64,000 nucleotides of DNA from positions 1 to 64,000 of the forward strand of contig NZ_RFFH01000022.1 in the NCBI RefSeq assembly GCF_003696265.1, read 5' to 3'. Numbering within the stretch: the first letter of the stretch is position 1; each line of letters opens with the position of its first letter. Of the stretch, positions 16,024 through 23,625 are shown one piece after another. The notes beneath the pieces are model-generated. The model was not told where the DNA came from and did no database searches. It worked only from the letters and a program-made list of their open reading frames with translations. This stretch comes from Nocardia stercoris. GTDB taxonomy: Bacteria; Actinomycetota; Actinomycetes; Mycobacteriales; Mycobacteriaceae. Made by a program: the position numbers and the translations under genes.

Positions 16024-17228
16024 CAGCGGCCTTTCACGGTGACGGGGAGTTTCGCGAAACCACGCACGCTGGTCGAGTGGACCCGCTCGATGCCGGAGTC
16101 GACCAGCTGGTACGCGCCGACCCGCGACACGAATTCGCGCAGTGCGATGGTGGTTTCGAGCCGGGCGAGGTGCGCGCCGAGGCAGAAGTGCACGCCCGCA
16201 CCGAAACTGGCGAGGTTGCCCTTGCCCGGCCGGTCGATGCGGTAGGTGTCGCCGTCGTCGAACACGGCCGAATCGCGGTTCGCCGAGCCGATCAGCAGCA
16301 GTACCTTCGCGCCGGCCGGAATGGTCTCGCCGTACATCTCGATATCGGTGGCGGCACTGCGCGCGATGATCTGGCTGGAGGTGTCGTAGCGCAGGGTCTC
16401 CTCGACCCAGTCCGCGACCAGTTCGGGATCCGCGACCACCTTCGCGAATTCGCCGGGATTGCGGCCCGCCCAGTAGATCGCGTTGCCGAGCAGTTTGGTG
16501 GTGGTCTCGTTGCCGGCCACCACCATCAGGAACATGAACGCGATGATTTCCTGATCGGTGAGCTTGTCCCCGTCGATCTCGGCGTCCAGCAGCGCGGAGG
16601 TGAGGTCCGCGGTCGGGTTCTTCCGTCGCTCGGCGACCATCTCGGTGTAGTAGCCGATCAGCGCGAGCGCGGACTCGATCGCCGCCATCGGCACGTCGAG
16701 CACGCCTTCTTCCCGGTGCACGACCAGGTCGGCGAGCCGGCGCAGTTCGGCGCGGTCGGGCTGGGGGACACCCAGGAGCTCGGAGATCACGTCCATGGGC
16801 AGCTTGCCGGCGAAGTCTTCGATCCAGTCGAAGGTGCCGCGGCCCAGGGCCGGTTCGAGGTGTTCGAGGGTGAGCTCGTGGATGCGCGCGTCCATCTCGG
16901 CGATCCGGCTCGGAGTGAAGCCCTTGAAGACCAGTTTGCGCATCCGCATGTGGCGGGGGTCGTCCATGGCCAGGAAGGACATGGTGTGGTGCGCGTGCGG
17001 TCCCCAGGCGGCGGGGTCCAGGGAGACGCCCATGGCGCTGGACAGTCGCACGTTGTCCCGGAATCCCGCGATCACGTCGCTGTGCCGCGACAGCGCCCAG
17101 AAGTCGAGCTCCGGGTTGTGGTAGAGCGGCGCGTCGGCGCGCAGTCGCTCGTAGACCGGGTACGGGTCGTCGTGGAAACGGTAGTCGTACGGGTCGAAGG
17201 TGAACGGCTCCAGGGAGGCGGACGTCAT
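16023..17228 (-). CDS. CYP123-like cytochrome P450
   Basis: A 401-aa P450 very similar to M. tuberculosis CYP123 (Rv0766c). Examples are FDPYDYRFHDDPYPVYERLR at the N-terminus, MSFLAMDDPRHMRMRKLVFK, KLPMDVISELLGVPQPDRAE, the I-helix MVVAGNETTTKLLGNAIYWA, the ExxR motif EETLRYDTSSQIIARS, the heme loop FGAGVHFCLGAHLAR near residue 342 and RVHSTSVRGFAKLPVTV near the end. The substrate of CYP123 is unknown. It is the first gene of a seven-gene leftward operon ending in tetR. The promoter contains the shared operator. Confidence 0.92.
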   Translation of the reverse strand: MTSASLEPFTFDPYDYRFHDDPYPVYERLRADAPLYHNPELDFWALSRHSDVIAGFRDNVRLSSAMGVSLDPAAWGPHAHHTMSFLAMDDPRHMRMRKLVFKGFTPSRIAEMDARIHELTLEHLEPALGRGTFDWIEDFAGKLPMDVISELLGVPQPDRAELRRLADLVVHREEGVLDVPMAAIESALALIGYYTEMVAERRKNPTADLTSALLDAEIDGDKLTDQEIIAFMFLMVVAGNETTTKLLGNAIYWAGRNPGEFAKVVADPELVADWVEETLRYDTSSQIIARSAATDIEMYGETIPAGAKVLLLIGSANRDSAVFDDGDTYRIDRPGKGNLASFGAGVHFCLGAHLARLETTIALREFVSRVGAYQLVDSGIERVHSTSVRGFAKLPVTVKGR

Positions 17229-17290
17229 CTCGGATACCTCGCATTCGGTCGCGGGTCATGCCCGGACCGGACGGAACCGCCCCGTCCCGA

Positions 17291-17319
17291 AGACACATAG
17301 CTGGACATGTGTCTGGACA
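17291..17319 (-). promoter_or_regulatory. TetR-type operator and promoter of the CYP123-like operon
   Basis: AGACACAT, then five bases later GGACATGTGTCTGGACA (17303-17319), the same core as at the other P450 promoters. Read leftward, GATACT immediately before the core could be the -10, again placing the operator at the transcription start. The right part of the palindrome is perfect; the left TGTCC half is lost. Confidence 0.65.
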
Positions 17320-17427
17320 GTATCACCGGCAGTGGTCCATCACAACGGAATGTTTCGAATACGGTGTGTACCAGTGCGAACGTCCCCGGTCACGGGCTCG
17401 GGGTGTGGACGCCGTCGCGCCGATTCC

Positions 17428-17476
17428 TTGCGCCGGGCCGATGATCCGAACTATATTCCGAACACCTGTCCAGACA
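17428..17476 (+). promoter_or_regulatory. Promoter and operator of the aldehyde dehydrogenase operon
   Basis: A TTGCGC -35 (17428-17433), an 18-base spacer and a TATATT -10 (17452-17457), followed by the palindrome TGTCCAGACA (17467-17476). Bases 17446-17473 are identical to 5889-5916. The palindrome lies just after the predicted transcription start, 17 bases before the ATG. Confidence 0.65.
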
Positions 17477-17493
17477 TGCATCGGAGTCAACGT

Positions 17494-18963
17494 ATGAACA
17501 GCCTCGTCCCGAGCACGGGCACGCCCCTGCTCATCGGCGGCAAGCTGGTCCCGGGCGGCCGGGGAGTCTTCGCGACGATCGACCCGGCCACCGAGGAAGT
17601 CCTCGGCTACGCCGCCGACGCCTCGGCCGAGGATCTGGACGCGGCCGTCGGGGCCGCGCGCGCGGCCTTCGACGACACCGGCTGGTCCCGTGACCCCGCG
17701 TTCCGGGCGCACTGCCTGCGCCAGCTCCGCGACACCATGCGCGACCACATCGAAGAACTGCGCCAGATCACCGTCGCCGAGGTGGGCGCGCCCGTCGTGC
17801 TCACCAGCGGCCCGCAACTCGAAGGGCCGGTGAACGACCTGTCGTTCGCCGCCGACCTGGCCGAAAGCTACAGCTGGGAAACCGATCTCGGTACCGCGGT
17901 GCAGATGGGCAGCACCAGCCGCCGCGTGCTGCGCCGCGAGGCCGTGGGCGTCGTCGGCGCCATCACGCCCTGGAACTTCCCGCACCAGATCAACCTGGCC
18001 AAGCTCGGGCCCGCGCTGGCCGCCGGAAACACGGTGGTACTCAAGCCCGCACCGGACACCCCGTGGTGTGCGGCCGTGCTCGGCGCGCTCATCACCGAGC
18101 ACACCGACATCCCCGCCGGCGTGGTCAATATCGTGACCTCCTCCGACCACGGCGTCGGCGCCCGGCTGGTCGAGGACCCGCGGGTGGACATGATCACCTT
18201 CACCGGATCCACCCGGACCGGGCGCGCGGTCATGGCAAGTGCGGCACAGACACTCAAGCGCACCTTCCTCGAACTCGGCGGCAAGTCGGCCGCGGTCGTC
18301 CTGGACGACGCCGATATCGCGGCGGCCGCCGCCTACACCGCCTTCTCGGTCGCCGTGCACGCCGGTCAGGGCTGCGCGCTCACCACCCGGATGCTGGTGC
18401 CGCGCGAGTCCTACGACGCCGCGGTCACCGCTGCTGCGGGGACGCTGAGGGGGCTGAAGGCGGGCGACCCGACGAAGCCCGGAACGATCTGTGGCCCACT
18501 GATTTCCGCCGCCCAGCGGGAACGGGTCGAGCGGTACCTCGACATCGCGCGCGCCGAAGGCGGCACGATCGTGGTCGGTGGCGGGCGCCCGGCGGGCGCC
18601 GAACGCGGGTACTTCGTCGAACCGACCCTGATCAGCGGCCTGCCCAACACCGCCACCGTCGCCCAGGAGGAGATCTTCGGGCCGGTGCTCGTGGTGGTCC
18701 CGCACGACGGTGACGCGGACGCGATCCGGCTCGCCAACGAATCCCCGTACGGGCTCTCGGGTTCGGTGTGGGGCACCGACCCCGACCGCGTCGAGCGGGT
18801 CGTCGCCGGAATCCGCACCGGCACGCTGAGTGTCAACGGCGGGCTCTGGTATCACGCCGACGCTCCGTTCGGCGGCTACAAGCAGTCCGGCATCGGCCGT
18901 GAAATGGGTGTGGCGGGCTTCGAGGAGTACCTCGAAACCAAGCTCGTCGCCAGCCCCGCCTGA
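17494..18963 (+). CDS. aldA: NAD(P)-dependent aldehyde dehydrogenase (Rv0768-like)
   Basis: A 489-aa aldehyde dehydrogenase, the same length as M. tuberculosis Rv0768 (AldA). ITPWNFPHQINLAKLGPALA and NTVVLKPAPDTPW form the cofactor-binding region, FLELGGKSAAVVLDDAD holds the general-base Glu near 260, and VHAGQGCALTTRML holds the catalytic Cys near 293. SQEEIFGPVLVV-like and FGGYKQSGIGREMG motifs close the protein. It would turn an aldehyde made by the P450/SDR steps into an acid for the acyl-CoA ligase. The ATG at 17494 gives the family length; an ATG at 17476 is possible but overlaps the operator. Confidence 0.93.
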   Translation: MNSLVPSTGTPLLIGGKLVPGGRGVFATIDPATEEVLGYAADASAEDLDAAVGAARAAFDDTGWSRDPAFRAHCLRQLRDTMRDHIEELRQITVAEVGAPVVLTSGPQLEGPVNDLSFAADLAESYSWETDLGTAVQMGSTSRRVLRREAVGVVGAITPWNFPHQINLAKLGPALAAGNTVVLKPAPDTPWCAAVLGALITEHTDIPAGVVNIVTSSDHGVGARLVEDPRVDMITFTGSTRTGRAVMASAAQTLKRTFLELGGKSAAVVLDDADIAAAAAYTAFSVAVHAGQGCALTTRMLVPRESYDAAVTAAAGTLRGLKAGDPTKPGTICGPLISAAQRERVERYLDIARAEGGTIVVGGGRPAGAERGYFVEPTLISGLPNTATVAQEEIFGPVLVVVPHDGDADAIRLANESPYGLSGSVWGTDPDRVERVVAGIRTGTLSVNGGLWYHADAPFGGYKQSGIGREMGVAGFEEYLETKLVASPA

Positions 18964-19013
18964 GCGCCCTCGTCGGCGTGCCCACTAGATCTCCCGGAAG
19001 GACCACGAACTCC

Positions 19014-19763
19014 ATGAATCGTTTCACCGGCCGCACCGCCATTGTCACCGGCGCCGCGCAGGGGATCGGCGCCGTCTACGCCGAAGCCCTCGCCGCCGAG
19101 GGCGCCAACGTCGTCGTCGCCGACCTCAACGCCGAGAAGGGCGAGGAGACCGCCAAGCGGATCACCGCCGCCGGCGGCACCGCCGTCTTCCACACCGTCG
19201 ACGTCGCCGACCCCGAATCCGCCACGGCCCTGGCCGAATTCACGGTCGCCGAGTTCGGCGCGATCAACCACCTGGTCAACAACGCCGCCATCTACGGCGA
19301 TATGAAGCTGAACCTGCTGCTCACCGTGGACTGGGACTACTACAAGAAGTTCATGAGCGTGAACCTCGACGGTGCGCTGAACATGACCCGCGCGGTGTAT
19401 CAGCCGATGCTGAAGGCCAAGGGCGGCTCGATCGTCAACCAATCCTCCACGGCCGCCTGGGTCTACTCCAGCTTCTACGGTCTGGCCAAGGTCGGCATCA
19501 ACGGTCTCACCCAGCAGCTCGCCACCGAACTCGGCGGGTCGAAGATCCGGATCAACGCCATCGCGCCCGGCCCGATCGACACCGAGGCCACCCAGGCCGT
19601 CACCCCCGACGTCATCGTCAAAGACATGGTGTCGCGCATCCCGATCAAGCGGATGGGCACCCCGCAGGACCTGGTCGGCGCCTGCCTGTACCTGCTGTCC
19701 GACGACGCCGCCTGGGTGACCGGCCAGATCCTCGCCGTCGACGGCGGGCAGATCATCCGATGA
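19014..19763 (+). CDS. Short-chain dehydrogenase/reductase (Rv0769-like)
   Basis: A 249-aa SDR. The TGAAQGIGAVYAEALAAEGA motif is near residue 12, NHLVNNAAIYGDM is the NNAG motif, IVNQSSTAAWVYSSFYGLAK holds the catalytic Ser, Tyr and Lys (Tyr near 154), and INAIAPGPIDTEAT follows. It matches M. tuberculosis Rv0769 in position after aldA. A GGAAGGA site precedes the ATG. The stop overlaps the next start (ATGA). Confidence 0.92.
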   Translation: MNRFTGRTAIVTGAAQGIGAVYAEALAAEGANVVVADLNAEKGEETAKRITAAGGTAVFHTVDVADPESATALAEFTVAEFGAINHLVNNAAIYGDMKLNLLLTVDWDYYKKFMSVNLDGALNMTRAVYQPMLKAKGGSIVNQSSTAAWVYSSFYGLAKVGINGLTQQLATELGGSKIRINAIAPGPIDTEATQAVTPDVIVKDMVSRIPIKRMGTPQDLVGACLYLLSDDAAWVTGQILAVDGGQIIR

Positions 19764-20629
19764 CCGAAACCACCGGTGTCCCGGTCGGATTCATCGGGCT
19801 GGGCAATATGGGTGCGCCGATGGCGCGCCGCTTGCTGGAGTGGCCCGGCGGGCTCACCGTGTGCGACGTGCGCCCGGAGGTGACCGAGCCGTTCGCCGCG
19901 GCCGGGGCCCGGGTGGCCGCCGACCCCGCCGAACTCGCCGCACACGCGCGGGTCATCTGCGTCACCGTCATCGACGACGCCCAGGTCACCGAGGTGGTGC
20001 ACGCGATCCTGCGCACCGCCACACCCGGCACGGTGATCGCGGTCCACTCGACGATCAGCGACCGGACCGCCGAGACCCTGGCCGCGGTCTGTGCCCAACA
20101 CGACGTCGAATTCGTCGACGCCCCGGTCAGCGGCGGCGCGCCCGGCGCCACCCGCGGGCACCTGGCCGTCATGGTCGGCGGCAGCGACGCGGCTGTCGCC
20201 GCCATTCGGGAACCGTTCGGCTGCTTCGCGAATCTGATCGTGCACGCCGGCCCGGTCGGTGCCGGCACGCGAATGAAGCTGGCGCGCAACCTGCTTCACT
20301 TCGTGGCGTTCACCGCCGTCACCGAGGCGCAGCGCCTCGCCGAGGCCGCCGGGCTGAGCCTGGTGAAACTGGGCAAGGTGGTGCGGCACTCCGACGCCGA
20401 GACCGGCGGTCCGGGCGCGATCATGTTGCGCGACACCACCGCCGCGATCCCGGAAGACGACTTCTGGTATCCGATCCTCACCCACGTCCGCAACCTGGGC
20501 GAGAAGGACCTGTCCCTCGCCCTCGAACTCGGCGACCGCCTGCACGTGCCGCTGCCGCTGGCCCAGCTCGCCCGCGACGGCCTGGGCGCCGGCCTCGGCG
20601 TCCCCACCCCCGCAAAGGAGCAATCATGA
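19760..20629 (+). CDS. 3-hydroxyisobutyrate dehydrogenase-family oxidoreductase (Rv0770-like)
   Basis: A 289-aa beta-hydroxyacid dehydrogenase. The Rossmann motif VGFIGLGNMGAPMARRLLEW is near residue 9, the substrate motif FVDAPVSGGAPGATRG near 118, and the catalytic Lys is in GPVGAGTRMKLARNLLH (GxxxKxxxN) near 175. It is the counterpart of M. tuberculosis Rv0770. It is translationally coupled to both neighbours (ATGA overlaps). The natural substrate is unknown. Confidence 0.9.
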   Translation: MTETTGVPVGFIGLGNMGAPMARRLLEWPGGLTVCDVRPEVTEPFAAAGARVAADPAELAAHARVICVTVIDDAQVTEVVHAILRTATPGTVIAVHSTISDRTAETLAAVCAQHDVEFVDAPVSGGAPGATRGHLAVMVGGSDAAVAAIREPFGCFANLIVHAGPVGAGTRMKLARNLLHFVAFTAVTEAQRLAEAAGLSLVKLGKVVRHSDAETGGPGAIMLRDTTAAIPEDDFWYPILTHVRNLGEKDLSLALELGDRLHVPLPLAQLARDGLGAGLGVPTPAKEQS

Positions 20630-21009
20630 CCGCCGACAACGAAACTCGCGACGAGGTCCGCGCCCGCGGCCTGGCCAAGATGAGCGAGGTCTACGGCTGG
20701 GAATTCTCCGACGGCCCCGGCGACTACTTCGCCATCACCGCCGACCACGTGTTCGCCGACATCTGGTCCCGCCCCGGCCTCACCATCCGCGACCGCCGCC
20801 TGCTACTGCTCGGCGCGCTCTCCGCCCAGGGCCTGTTCGACATCGCCGAGATCCAGGTCGGCGCGGCCCTGCGCAACGGCGAACTCACCGAGGACCAACT
20901 CCGCGAGATCGCGATCTTCCTGTGCCACTACGTCGGTTGGCCCTCGGGCACCAAGTTCGACGGCGTCGTCGGCAAGGTCGCCGCCCAGGAGAAGCGCAAC
21001 AAGTCCTGA
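20626..21009 (+). CDS. Carboxymuconolactone decarboxylase-family protein (Rv0771-like)
   Basis: A 127-aa CMD-fold protein: SRPGLTIRDRRLLLLGALSA, EIQVGAALRNGELTEDQLRE and IAIFLCHYVGWPSGTKFDGV are family signatures, including the conserved His and Cys region. It is last in the aldA operon, as Rv0771 is in M. tuberculosis. The biochemical role in this context is unknown. Confidence 0.88.
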   Translation: MTADNETRDEVRARGLAKMSEVYGWEFSDGPGDYFAITADHVFADIWSRPGLTIRDRRLLLLGALSAQGLFDIAEIQVGAALRNGELTEDQLREIAIFLCHYVGWPSGTKFDGVVGKVAAQEKRNKS

Positions 21010-21020
21010 CCCCGCGTGGT

Positions 21021-21066
21021 GAGCGTTCGGAGCATCTACACGAGCTTTTCAATTATTGGAACGCTC
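21021..21066. promoter_or_regulatory. Inverted repeat upstream of the MFS exporter
   Basis: Perfect 8-bp arms GAGCGTTC (21021-21028) and GAACGCTC (21059-21066) flank a 30-base AT-rich segment containing TTTTCAATTATTGG. The segment is likely the MFS promoter, so the arms could be operator half-sites, for example for the AraC regulator at 22612-23529. A loop this long makes a terminator for the upstream operon less likely. Confidence 0.4.
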
Positions 21067-21120
21067 AAATCCCGCGAATACCGTTCAGAACGACGAAAGA
21101 ACGATTCGCAGGAGGAAACG

Positions 21121-22548
21121 GTGTCGGTCTCCCAACGCCTCACCCTGGCCGTGTTGTCCGCGGCCGCGCTCATCGACATTCTGGACGGCAGCATCGTGAC
21201 GGTCGCGATGCCGGCGATCCAGCGAGATCTCGGCTTCGGTGCGGCCGGCGTGACCTGGACGGTCAACGCCTACCTCATCGCCTTCGCCGGTCTGCTGCTG
21301 CTCTCGGGCCGCATCGGCGACCTCGTCGGCCGCAGCCGGATGTTCCTCGCCGGGAACGCGGTGTTCACCGTCGCGTCCCTGCTGGCGGGTGCGGCGCAGA
21401 ATACGACCACGCTGATCGCGGCCCGCTTCGCACAGGGGATCGGTGGTGCGCTGACGGCCTCGGTCGTCCTCGGCATCCTCGTGACCCGGTTCCCGGGGGA
21501 GCGCGAACGCGCGCGGGCCCTGGGTGTCTTCAGTTTCACCGGTGCCGCGGGCGCATCGATCGGCCAGGTGCTCGGCGGCGTGCTGACCGATGCGCTGAAC
21601 TGGCACTGGATCTTCCTGATCAATGTGCCGATCGGTGTCGCGGTGGTGGTGCTGGGTGCGCGGGTGCTGCCGGCCGACCGGGGTGCCGGGCTCGCCGCCG
21701 GTGCCGACCTGCCCGGCGCGGTCCTGGTGACCGGCGGACTCGTGCTGGGCAGCTACACGATCGTCGACATCGGCCGGTACGGATGGGTTTCCGCGCACAC
21801 GCTCGGCTTCGGTGCGATCTCGACGGTGCTGCTCACCGGCTTCGTGATCCGGCAGGCAACCGCTCGCACACCGTTGCTCGCGCTGCGGGTCTTCCGCTCG
21901 CGCAAGGTTTCCGGCGCGATCGTGGTCCAGATGCTGACCCTGTCGGCCATGTTCGCCTTCCAGGTCGTGGTCGCGCTGTACATGCAGCGGGTGCTCGGAT
22001 ACACCGCACTGCAGACCGGCCTGGCCATGCTGCCCGCCGCGATCGGCATCGGCGCGGTATCGCTGTTCGCTTCGGCGCCACTGAGCGCCCGATTCGGTAC
22101 GCGCAACGTCCTGTTCGGCGGACTGGTGCTGTTGCTCGCCGGCATGACCTGGCTCACCCGGGTCCCGGTGCACGGTCACTACGTCACCGATCTGCTGCCG
22201 ATGATGGTGGCGATCGGCGGGGGCGGACTGGTGCTGCCGGCCCTTGCGGCCCTGGGCATGTCGGGCGCGAGTGAGCGGGACGCCGGTGTCGCGTCCGGGC
22301 TGTTCAACACCACGCAGCAACTCGGCATGGCCCTCGGGGTCGCCGTGCTGTCCACCCTGGCCGCCGCGCGGGCCGAAAACCTCAGCGCCGCAGGGATGTC
22401 CGAGGCGGCAGCGCTCACCGGCGGCTATCGGCTCGCTTTCCTGGCCGCGGCGGTGTCGCTGGCCGCGGCGCTCGCCGTGACGGCCGTGGTCCTGCGACCC
22501 GCGACCCCCGCGGAAGCGGTGAGCGAGCTGCCGGTCCCGGTGAACTGA
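21121..22548 (+). CDS. DHA2-family MFS drug exporter (EmrB/QacA type)
   Basis: A 475-aa integral membrane protein with about 14 hydrophobic segments. LIDILDGSIVTVAMPAIQRD at the end of TM1 (the DxT-V-x-V-A-LP-type motif D of DHA2), SGRIGDLVGRSRMFL (motif A) and VLGGVLTDALNWHWIFLINV (motif C region) are present. It probably exports hydrophobic or cationic compounds by proton antiport. The GTG at 21121 is preceded by AGGAGGA. It is convergent with an AraC regulator gene, which may control it. Confidence 0.9.
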   Translation: MSVSQRLTLAVLSAAALIDILDGSIVTVAMPAIQRDLGFGAAGVTWTVNAYLIAFAGLLLLSGRIGDLVGRSRMFLAGNAVFTVASLLAGAAQNTTTLIAARFAQGIGGALTASVVLGILVTRFPGERERARALGVFSFTGAAGASIGQVLGGVLTDALNWHWIFLINVPIGVAVVVLGARVLPADRGAGLAAGADLPGAVLVTGGLVLGSYTIVDIGRYGWVSAHTLGFGAISTVLLTGFVIRQATARTPLLALRVFRSRKVSGAIVVQMLTLSAMFAFQVVVALYMQRVLGYTALQTGLAMLPAAIGIGAVSLFASAPLSARFGTRNVLFGGLVLLLAGMTWLTRVPVHGHYVTDLLPMMVAIGGGGLVLPALAALGMSGASERDAGVASGLFNTTQQLGMALGVAVLSTLAAARAENLSAAGMSEAAALTGGYRLAFLAAAVSLAAALAVTAVVLRPATPAEAVSELPVPVN

Positions 22549-22563
22549 TCGTCGATCCCGGGC

Positions 22564-22599
22564 GCCGGAGCGGTCCGCGCGAATGCGGAACGCTCCGGC
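22564..22599. terminator. Bidirectional terminator-like hairpin
   Basis: A 9-bp perfect stem, GCCGGAGCG with CGCTCCGGC, enclosing a second small stem (CCGC/GCGG). It lies in the 63-base gap between the convergent MFS and AraC genes. No U-tract is present, as is usual in high-GC actinobacteria. Confidence 0.5.
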
Positions 22600-22611
22600 A
22601 TCGGCGCGTCC

Positions 22612-23529
22612 CTACACGGCGATCGGCGACACGTCGGCCCCGTCCCGGCGATACTGCCCGGGTGCCTGTCCGTATTCGCGTTTGAACGCCTTGGCGAACG
22701 CGAATTCCGAGGTGTAGCCGACCTTGCGGGCCACCGCGGCGAGCGGCGCGTCGGTGTCGCGCAACAGGCGTGCCGCGGTGAGCAACCGCCACCGGGTCAC
22801 ATAGGCCAACGGCGCCTCACCCACGGTCGCGGCGAACCGGCGGCCCAGGGTCGCGCGCGAAACCCCCGCGATCGCGGCGATTTCGGCCACCGTCCACTCC
22901 CGGGCCGGATCCTCGTGGATCGCGCGCAACGCCGCGGTGACGGCGGGGTCGGCGAACGCGCCGGCCCAGCCGGTGCGGCCGTCGGCGGCCTGCTCGTCGA
23001 ACCAGGCCCGCAGGACGAACAGCACCATGGTCTCCAACAGCGCGGGCACGGCGGCGTCGCTGCCCGCGCGTGGCTCGGTCAGCTCGGCGAGCAGCAGGTC
23101 GACCGCGCCGCGCAGGGACGGGTGCCGGTCGGAACGCGCTGGGAGATGGATGAATTCGGGCAGTTCCGCCAGCATCGGGTGACTGCGGGCCCGGCCGAGC
23201 TCGTACGCGCCACACAGCAACGCCGTCCGGGTGCCGGATCCCACGATCTCGCGTGGCTCGCCCGGTCGTGCCACCTCGGTGACGGGGGTGTCGAGCCGAT
23301 CGACGAGATCGTGGTCGGCGCCGCGCGGCATGAACAGCACATCGCCGGGGCCGAGCGCGATCGGTTCGACATCGACCGGCACCGCCCAGCAGGACCCCTG
23401 CAGCACCACATGGAACCCCGCGCCCGGGACCACCGGATAGCGCCGCCCCCACGGCGCGTGCCGCACGAACAGGCCGGATGCCGGCGTGCCGGTGCGAATC
23501 GCCGCGAGGGCGTCACTCAAGATGTCCAC
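22612..23529 (-). CDS. AraC-family regulator with cupin sensor domain
   Basis: A 305-aa regulator with a GTG start. The N-terminal cupin-like domain (PWGRRYPVVPGAGFHVVLQG, LGPGDVLFMPRGADHDLVDR) is the AraC cupin_6 type. The C-terminal double HTH (EWTVAEIAAIAGVSRATLGR near 215, and VARKVGYTSEFAFAKAFKRE near 268) is canonical. This type often controls an adjacent transporter or oxidoreductase gene; here the convergent DHA2 exporter is the obvious candidate. Confidence 0.87.
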   Translation of the reverse strand: MDILSDALAAIRTGTPASGLFVRHAPWGRRYPVVPGAGFHVVLQGSCWAVPVDVEPIALGPGDVLFMPRGADHDLVDRLDTPVTEVARPGEPREIVGSGTRTALLCGAYELGRARSHPMLAELPEFIHLPARSDRHPSLRGAVDLLLAELTEPRAGSDAAVPALLETMVLFVLRAWFDEQAADGRTGWAGAFADPAVTAALRAIHEDPAREWTVAEIAAIAGVSRATLGRRFAATVGEAPLAYVTRWRLLTAARLLRDTDAPLAAVARKVGYTSEFAFAKAFKREYGQAPGQYRRDGADVSPIAV

Positions 23530-23625
23530 CCTGCCACGGTACCGGCGGGCCGCAAACGGGTGACCGGCGTTGCCGAGCGTGAGCCCGCTGTCGGGTAGGC
23601 CGCACGGTGTGCGGCGGGCAGGACG

